This document shows, piece by piece, positions 1 through 64,000 of a DNA stretch of 64,000 nucleotides. A model generated the notes under the pieces. That model made no database searches. It was not told the origin of the DNA and saw only the letters and a list, made by a program, of their open reading frames with translations. Where the stretch lies: NCBI RefSeq assembly GCF_027579695.1, contig NC_083577.1, positions 60,228,741 through 60,292,740 on the forward strand. The letters run 5' to 3'. Positions within the stretch are counted from its first letter, which is position 1. Every line of letters begins with the position of its first letter. Made by a program: the position numbers and the translations under genes. Source of the DNA: Neoarius graeffei (lineage: Eukaryota; Chordata; Actinopteri; Siluriformes; Ariidae).

Positions 1-18
1 TGTATTGCATCACCTTTG

Positions 19-235
19 GACGGCACGATGGTGTAGTGGTTAGCACTGTCACCTCACAGCAAGAAGGTTCTGGGTTTGAGCCCAGTGGCTAACGGGGCTT
101 TCTGTGTGGAGTTTGCATGTTCTCCCTGTGTCTGCATGTGTTTTCTCTGGGTGCTCCGGTTTCCCCCACAGTCCAAAGACACGCAGTTAGGTTAACTGGC
201 TACTCTAAATATCCCATAGGTGTGAAAGTGTGCGT
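19..235 (+). mobile_element. tRNA-derived SINE, V-SINE-like, 3' truncated
   Basis: Shows the SINE head with box A tggtgtagtgg and box B ggtttgagccc, then the conserved core running from gtgtggagtttgcatgttct to cccacagtccaaagacacg. The 3' half (LINE-like tail and GATGA repeat) is missing. The core resembles the central domain of vertebrate V-SINEs such as HE1 and DANA. Confidence 0.85.
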
Positions 236-1289
236 GTGCAGAAAGAACTGGACACCCTACTGCTGAAATTCTGGCCAAGTCAACCAAACATGGTTTGCCT
301 CAAGCCCGGATTGGGTTTGTCAGTGATTATATCATCTTTCCTTTTCATCACATTTTTTAATCATATGGGAACTGAGGACACAAAATGTTGCAGTTTTGCA
401 ATTGGAATTTTTGACCTTTTTGCTTCATACAAGACTTCAGCATACATGTCAACCTTTAGTTACCCGTGCCCTTACAAAATCTGTACTTTTCCCTTACACA
501 CACCCATGAGCCCTTATACGCGAGAAAAAATTCCAATATATCATCCAAAGCACCAATTGTTTTATTCCACATTATACACTCCTATTGTAATAGGCATATT
601 TATCACACTGCATCAAGTTAAAGGGATCAAATAAGCATGTACTGAATAAAAAGAAATTTTAGATCCCAGAGAAAACAACTGAATTAAAAAGGACTATATG
701 TACAGTCAAGTAAACAATTATCTACTAAAGAGAATGACTGAACTATAAACTTAATTATTTAATATACATTGTATCAGTAATACCAGAATTATTGATGTAA
801 ATTTTGCAAATAAAATGTATTAATATTAAATAGTTCATAAAAATCACACAAAGTTCTATTTGACAAGTGTTGACATCGCCTACAATATTACATTCCACCA
901 AAGAAAATTACTTGAAATATAACAGCAATACTAAGTAGGCATGTTAATTAAAATAGTAGGTTACATGTAATAAATTAGATATAATCATGTCAAACAGTAA
1001 ATGAAAGTTAGTAAAAGTTCCATTTGAGAAAAAAGTGTTGACACCACAAGCAGTGTTGGATCCAACTAAAGATGACTGAACCACATCAAGTATATTATGT
1101 AAACAAGGATAAGTGAAAATATTAATAAATTATAAAGTTAATTTGAAAATCTTCCCAGTAATTTATAACAAGAATTTAAATCTTATTCCTTTTCGGAGTG
1201 TTCTTTGTTGTACAAAGATGTTGCAGATTTGTCACTAGCTATAATATCACTGCTTGGGTAGCAGTTGTAGCTCCTCATCACAGTTCATT
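236..1289. other. AT-rich 5' flank, nothing recognised
   Basis: AT-rich sequence with short open frames that look like noise. Two imperfect copies of a segment ending in agtgttgaca occur (about 845-880 and 1010-1045), probably part of the hAT remnant that follows. Confidence 0.5.
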
Positions 1290-2010
1290 TTAATTTGCAG
1301 ATATGCAGTTAATGTGTCTGCAGCCATTTTTTCTGTACTCAGTATGAATTTTCCTAACCAATGAAAAAGCCCTCTCACTATCTGCATTGCACTGTGGGAG
1401 GCACAGCAAAGCAGTAAAAAGTTGTTTCAGCACTGGAAACCTGGCAACACCCAGAGCAGGTTTTACATCGAAGACCTTTCCCCAATATACATCTATTATT
1501 TTCCTGGTCAGTAAAAGAAAATCAGAGCACGGCAAACATGTAGATGGTGTTAAATTGCTTCCATCCCCTACTACACATTTTAGAGACAGGTTACCAACGG
1601 TCGTTACCACCATTACTCTTCATTCAATACTCTTCCAGTTTACTGACGACTGATGGCAGTAACGAGTGTTGGTCATCTGTGTCTACATATAATGTCTATC
1701 AGCAATGAAAATGTTGAGAGAAGCGAAACCAGAAATTGCCGGGTAACTACAGTTGCCGTTGTATAAACAGCGACTCCCAGTATCACCTCCCTAAATTATC
1801 ATGATAATAGAGGAAGCTTTCCTACATGCAAACAGTAAAAACTTTAAATAAATAAATAAATAAATAAATAAATGCTTACCTGTGCAGTCTTTGAATCGAG
1901 AAACATTTTTTTTTTTCGCTAGCTGCAAAAAATGGTCTGCCAAAATGGATGTTGTGTTCCACGAGAAATTGGCAGAACATAACTTCTGCAGCCATCACAG
2001 AAGTCTGGGC
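1290..2010 (-). pseudogene. hAT transposase remnant
   Basis: On the minus strand, 1613-1290 reads FPVLKQLFTALLCLPQCNAD then SERAFSLVRKIHTEYRK, the C-terminal hAT dimerisation segment. Upstream, near 2010-1915, AEVMFCQFLVEHNIHFGRPF is another hAT-like stretch. The sequence between is broken by stops and an AAAT repeat (about 1845-1873). No termini were found. Confidence 0.65.
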
Positions 2011-2259
2011 AGTCCGAGCCGATGTACTTAAATGACCAAGAAAACCACGTTCAACTATAAAACCACATAAATCAAAAATAGTTCCATTTCATTGGGCATG
2101 CATGTTTGAAAAAATAAATGGTGGATGCTAAGAAAATTTTCTCAGAGTAACAGAAAAAAATCTCTGATACAAAACGCAATTTTCCCATATGAAAATCAGT
2201 GCACACCATATTAGCCAAAAAATTGCATTTTCCCGTACAAAATACGGGGAAACCGTATA

Positions 2260-3260
2260 ACTTGACATGTACGCTTCAGTGGCTGAACAGTCCATGGTTG
2301 CCGTTGTCTGATTCTCCTCTTCATGACACTTCATACATTCTTAATAGGAGACAGATCTGGACTGGCAGCAGGTCAGTCAAGCACACGCACTCTGTGTCCA
2401 TGAAGCCATACTGTTGTAGCCTGTGCAGAATGAGGCCTGGTATTGTCCTGCTGAAATAGGCATGGACTCCTGGGAAGATATGTTGCCTTAATGAATATGT
2501 CTCTCTAAAATCCCAGTATACGCCGCCGCATCAATGGTACCTTCACACACATGCAACTCACCCATGCCGTGGACACTGATGCCCCCATATCACAGAGATG
2601 CTGGCTTTTTCACCTTTCTTTGATGACATACTGGATGGTCATGTTCACCTTTGGCACTGAGAACAAGATGAAATGTGGATTCATCTGAATACAGTACACG
2701 TTTCCACTGTCTTTCGGTCCATCTAAGAGGAGTTCAGGCAAAGAGAAATCGGCAGAATTGATGAATGGCTTCCTCCTTACATAATACAGTTGCAGGTTGC
2801 CTTTCTGGATGCAGCAGCGGACTCTGTTAAGCTACAACAGTTTTCCAAAGTACTGCTGAGCCCATGTGGCTATATTTGTCACATTAGCATGACGATTTCT
2901 CAGGCAGTGCTGCCTGAGGGGTTGAAGGTCACGTGCATTCACCAGTGGTTTCCGACCTTGCCCTTTACACACTGAGATGTCTCCGAATTCTCTGAATCTT
3001 TTCATAATATTATGCACTGTAGATTTTGAAAGGCCTAAATTCTCTGCAATCTTGCATTGAGAAATGTTCTTGTTGAATTGACTAACAATTAACTCACAAA
3101 TTTTGGCACAAAGGGGTGAGCCACGACCCATCCTTGCTTGCAAAGATTGAGCCTTTGGTGCTGCTCCTTTTATATCCAATCAGGTTATGAATTAACCTGC
3201 TGATTGTAGAATCTTCCAAAATGGTGTTACTTGAATATCTTATGAACTTTTCAGTCTTAT
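2260..3260 (-). pseudogene. Decayed Tc1-like transposase, third lineage
   Basis: Minus strand: the helix-turn-helix part is open at 3179-2832 (FNKNISQCKIAENLGLSKST and VHNIMKRFREFGD). Further down, broken frames show RVLYSDESTFH (first Asp), FQQDNTRPHSA (second Asp) and SPDLSPIK, where the third catalytic position reads K instead of E. Many stops and frameshifts make it inactive. It is clearly distinct from the elements at 3588 and 29922. Confidence 0.7.
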
Positions 3261-3471
3261 TTTGCCTGTGTCCCAAGTTTTTTTGAGTGTGTTGCAGGCA
3301 TCAAATTCTGACTTAGTTTATATTTAAAAAATACAATTAAATTGGTCAGTAAAACAATTGAAAATTTTTTCTTTGTACTTTTGTCAGTTAAATAAAGGTT
3401 CACGGGAATTAAAAAATCAGATTTTTGTTTTATTGCATTTTAGAAAATATCCCAACACTTCTGGAAATGGT

Positions 3472-3481
3472 TGTGTGTGTA

Positions 3482-3514
<33 letters not shown>

Positions 3515-3532
3515 GTATGTGTGTATATATAT

Positions 3533-3587
<55 letters not shown>
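3472..3587. repeat. TG/TA compound microsatellite
   Basis: A (GT)n then (TA)n tract with interspersed TATG units. The Tc1-like element starting at 3588 sits at its end, using a TA of the repeat as target. Confidence 0.95.
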
Positions 3588-3590
<3 letters not shown>

Positions 3591-5178
3591 TGGTGCTTGA
3601 AAGTTTGTGAACCCTTTAGAATTTTCTATATTTCTGCATAAATATGACCGAAAACATCATCAGATTTTCACACAAGTCCTAAAAGTAGATAAAGAGAACC
3701 CAGTTAAACAAATGAGACAAAAATATTATACTTGGTCATTTATTTATTGAGGAAAATGATCCAATATTACATATCTGTGAGTGGCAAAAGTATGTGAACC
3801 TCTAGGATTAGCAGTTAATTTGAAGGTGAAATTAGAGTCAGGTGTTTTCAATCAATGGGATGACAATCAGGTGTGAGTGGGCACCCTGTTTTATTTAAAG
3901 AACAGGGATCTATCAAAGTCTGATCTTCAGAACATGTTTGTGGAAGTGTATCATGGCACAAACAAAGGCGATTTCTGAGGACCTCAGAAAAAGCGTTGTT
4001 GATGCTCATCAGGCTGGAAAAGGTTACAAAACCATCTCTAAAGAGTTTGGACTCCACCAATCCACAGTCAGACAGATTGTGTCCAAATGGAGGAAATTCA
4101 AGACCATTGTTCCCCTCCCCAGGAGTGGTCGACCAACAAAGACCACTCCAAGAGCAAGGCGTGTAATAGTTGGTGAGGTCACAAAGGACCCCAGGGTGAC
4201 TTCTAAGCAACTGAAGGCCTCTCTCACATTGGCTAATGTTAACGTTCATGAGTCCACCATCAGGAGAACACTGAACAACAATGGTGTGCATGGCAGGGTT
4301 GCAAGGAGAAAGCCATTGCTCTCCAAAAAGAACATTGCTGCTCATCTGCAGTTTGCTAATGATCATGTGGACAAGCCAGAAGGCTATTGGAAAAATGTTT
4401 TGTGGACGGATGAGACCAAAATAGAACTTTTTGGTTTAAATGAGAAACGTTATGTTTGGAGAAAGGAAAACACTGCATTCCAGCATAAGAACCTTATCCC
4501 ATCTGTGAAACATGGTGGTGGTAGTATCATGGTTTGGGCCTGTTTTGCTGCATCTGGGCCAGGACGGCTTGCTGTCATTGATGGAACAATGAATTCTGAA
4601 TTATACCAGCGAATTCTAAAGGAAAATGTCAGGACATCTGTCCATGAACTGAATCTCAAGAGAAGGTGAGTCATGCAGCAAGACAACGACCCTAAACACA
4701 CAAGTCGTTCTACCGAAGAATGGTTAAAGAAGAATAAGGTTAATGTTTTGGAATGACCAAGTCAAAGTCCTGACCTTAATCCAATCGAACTGTTGTGGAA
4801 GGACCTGAAGCGAGCAGTTCATGTGAGGAAACCCACCAACATCCCAGAGTTGAAGCTGTTCTGTACGGAGGAATGGGCTAAAATTCCTCCAAGCCAGTGT
4901 GCAGGACTGATCAACAGTTACTGCAAACGTTTAGTTGCAGTTATTGCTGCACCAGGGGGTCACATCAGATACTGAAAGCAAAGGTTCACATACTTTTGCC
5001 ACTCACAGATATGTAATATCGGATCATTTTCCTCAATAAATAAATGACCAAGTATAATATTTTTGTCTCATTTGTTTAACTGGGTTCTCTTTATCTACTT
5101 TTAGATAGAGGTTTTCGGTCATATTTATGCAGAAATATAGAAAATTCTAAAGGGTTCACAAACTTTCAAGCACCACTG
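3588..5178 (+). mobile_element. Tc1/mariner element, family A, copy 1, nearly full length
   Basis: 1591 bp. Ends are inverted: cagtggtgcttgaaagtttg at the left and its complement at 5159-5178, with inverted terminal regions of roughly 200 bp. It is flanked by TA on both sides, the Tc1 target duplication, inside a TA microsatellite. A second, inverted copy lies at 22893-25180. Confidence 0.95.
3953..4975 (+). pseudogene. Tc1 family A transposase with two nonsense codons
   Basis: Open from MAQTKAISEDLRKSVVDAHQ through the DNA-binding domain. The DDE catalytic residues are visible: WTDETKIE, MQQDNDPKHTS and NPIE with DD34E spacing. Two in-frame TGA codons (4667-4669 and 4754-4756) both sit where the sister copy has TGG (Trp). 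Otherwise the frame is complete to the natural stop at 4973, so this copy died recently. Confidence 0.95.
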
Positions 5179-5360
<182 letters not shown>

Positions 5361-6600
5361 TTTAACGTCAGCAGGTTTACTTTTGGTAGTGTTTTGATCA
5401 GAAGGATGATTTTAGACCTCCATCTGTACTGTACTTAATGGGTTTTTGCTTTGAGGACAGAGTGCGTTTTCTGGATTGCCTATGGAGAACTGGTAAATGT
5501 TTGTTTCCAGCTAAAAATGGACCCATTAGACACATCTGTCATAGGTTAGGCTGCACTTACCATGTCCCTCTCAGCAAATAAATGAGAACTATGAAATATC
5601 CATCTCCCAGAGTACAACACACACCATCACTCACTCTGTCCTCCAGTGTGATTCATAATTCTGCCCGAGTCACTCAGCGTGCACCATTTACCTTCTCCAT
5701 TTCAACCTGCCTCCTAAGTAAATGCGTCTGTAGTGCAGGGTCATGTACCAGCCCACATATACATCATGCACATCCAAGAACATAGTTTCAAAATGTGCTG
5801 CATCTTCAGCAGTAGAAAAATCCATCTCTGGTTTATCTGGAATTACATTTTATGTGGTGTGTCATGTCAGTCACATTGGTTTGAGATGTTAGGTCTGTCA
5901 CTTGCTCTCACAGGTTTGATAAGTATTATACTGACTCAAGTGATGTGGAGCTAATTCCTGCACCCACCTCTTCTATCCAAGGCCCTGTCTCACTTTGTAT
6001 GCTCTGGTAACTGTTACCTTAGAGACAGGACAGGCCTGAGTCCCAAGACACCAGGCTCATTTTTGTGATATAGCTTTCATTTGCCATTTAGGAACATCAT
6101 TATAGGAGATAGTTTTGTCTAACTTGGCATGGGATGAGTGTAGCTTGTAAGTTGATGCAAGAGTTGGCTTAAGAGACACTACACTTTAAGGGAGAGGTAA
6201 TCTTCCTTAAATCCAATAGTGTTGAAAGGATTGATGAGCTCTTAATGCGAAGGGAAAGTTCTCTGTGTCCAGTATGTATCTCTCTCTGGGTTTCTGCTCT
6301 TCTCTCTTGGGTTATAAGCTTTGCTTAGCTTCTGTAGTCTGTCATGATCACCTGAGATACTATTGAGAGTATTTCACATTGGAAGCGATGAATAGAAGAA
6401 AGATTTCATTCTCCTTGTGAGTATATATTGCTTGCAAACAGTCCTTGTCCAATATACAGTGAAGGCTCCTGTATCAACCTGTTATGTTCTGATATGGATA
6501 TTGTAATCTATGTTTGAGAGAATCTATGTTCTGTGAATAATGGTGTGACTGCAGCTCATACTAGAGCCATGATGGGATTCTGGGTGTTTGTTGTGTTCAG
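5361..6600. other. Sequence upstream of myo3b exon 1
   Basis: Unique-looking sequence with no recognisable repeat or coding exon. The promoter and the first myo3b exon may lie here or further upstream, but I cannot point to a TATA box or a certain start. Confidence 0.5.
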
Positions 6601-63435
<56,835 letters not shown>

Positions 63436-63535
63436 GTATGTCTCACACCTGTGGCACACAAAATGAGTTAAAATGGTAAATCATATGGTGTCAAAAGTCC
63501 CAGTTTGACATACTTTACTGCCATTATCTTTTTTT

Positions 63536-64000
63536 ATGATGTCTCATGAATTGCTGAAATTGGGGGTCAGCAACGCCAACGCCAATAGTCATTACCTGTT
63601 TTTTTTTTCCCCAGGCAATAGTGTAGAAATCTTGGGTAGCACTAAAGTGACGAATGTCTACAGATTGTTAACTCCACTACTTTGTATGGGTTCCACTTAC
63701 AGTAGTGTTAATATAATCACCACAGCCACTGTGTCATTCTCACACCTCTCTGAAGAGGTCGAACACATTTGGGGAGGATGGGAAACACTGCTGTTTGGCT
63801 GCTTAGATGAAAATCTGGAACGTGCCATTACTCACACTTTGAGTGTCTGTTGCTTTACTTGTGCTAAAGGTCAGTCTGAGGGCAACACTTCTATAGACAG
63901 GTCACACAACTCTACTGTCAAATGCCTGGCACTTTGTCTGCCCCCCTTTACTAGAAATCCTTCATTCTTTATCTCTTTTGTGGCTGGTGGAGAAATAGAA
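63536..64000 (+). other. Open frame of at least 155 codons running off the window
   Basis: One frame has no stop from ATG 63536 to the window end. It includes an acceptor-like tttccccag at 63606-63614 whose phase (one base carried from exon 21) matches. The product would read on as GNSVEILGSTKVTNVYRLLT. This does not resemble the conserved NLAQ segment expected after exon 21. It may be chance, an alternative exon, or another gene part. Confidence 0.25.

Noticed and set aside
230..634. 134-codon open frame near the left edge
   Set aside because: No domain, motif or splice context; AT-rich sequence and composition unlike a coding exon.
3358..3610. Open frames rich in VCVCV and YIYIY
   Set aside because: Translations of GT and TA microsatellites.

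Overview
The window is animal nuclear DNA, almost certainly from a ray-finned fish. It carries one interrupted protein-coding gene with canonical GT-AG introns, buried in Tc1/mariner, hAT, Harbinger-like, SINE and LINE repeats of teleost type. The most abundant SINE (tRNA head, V-SINE-like core, GATGA or GGAT tail) suggests a catfish-like lineage; that is inference from repeat style, not proof.

The gene is a class III unconventional myosin on the + strand. I assembled 21 coding exons between 6601 and 63435; reading frame and splice phase are kept across every junction. Joined, they give about 880 residues: an N-terminal Ser/Thr kinase domain (exons 1-8), a short linker (exons 8-9) and most of a myosin motor domain (exons 9-21). 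Details such as the LYHG-KR segment and the N-terminal LYGL motif match vertebrate MYO3B better than MYO3A. The start codon lies in an unplaced upstream exon or just upstream of exon 1. The end of the motor, the IQ motifs and the tail lie beyond position 64000.

Layout: 1-6600 is 5' flank with a SINE, hAT and Tc1 remnants and a nearly complete Tc1-like element (3588-5178). 6601-28439 holds the kinase exons, with a second, inverted copy of that Tc1 family (22893-25180) that itself carries an LTR-derived insertion. 28440-37718 is a repeat-filled intron with a different Tc1 element, a TTAA-flanked element and a three-level nest (SINE in Harbinger-like MITE in TA-flanked MITE). 37719-50916 holds the first part of the motor, interspersed with MITEs. 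50917-62805 is a 12-kb intron with a near full-length LINE (51113-54470), a Sleeping-Beauty-like Tc1 element interrupted by a hAT element that carries two SINEs, and a BED-finger hAT derivative. 62806-63435 has three closely spaced motor exons.

I did not find a new multi-gene system. The most unusual structure is a 681-bp LTR-derived insertion (23563-24243). It has one LTR, a primer-binding site and the start of gag, but ends in an inverted copy of the first 53 bp of its own LTR and is flanked by a 5-bp target duplication. Other items worth checking are a shared 3' tail between the common SINE and the resident LINE, a chimeric SINE, identical 44-bp repeats flanking a kinase exon, and an open frame running off the right edge.
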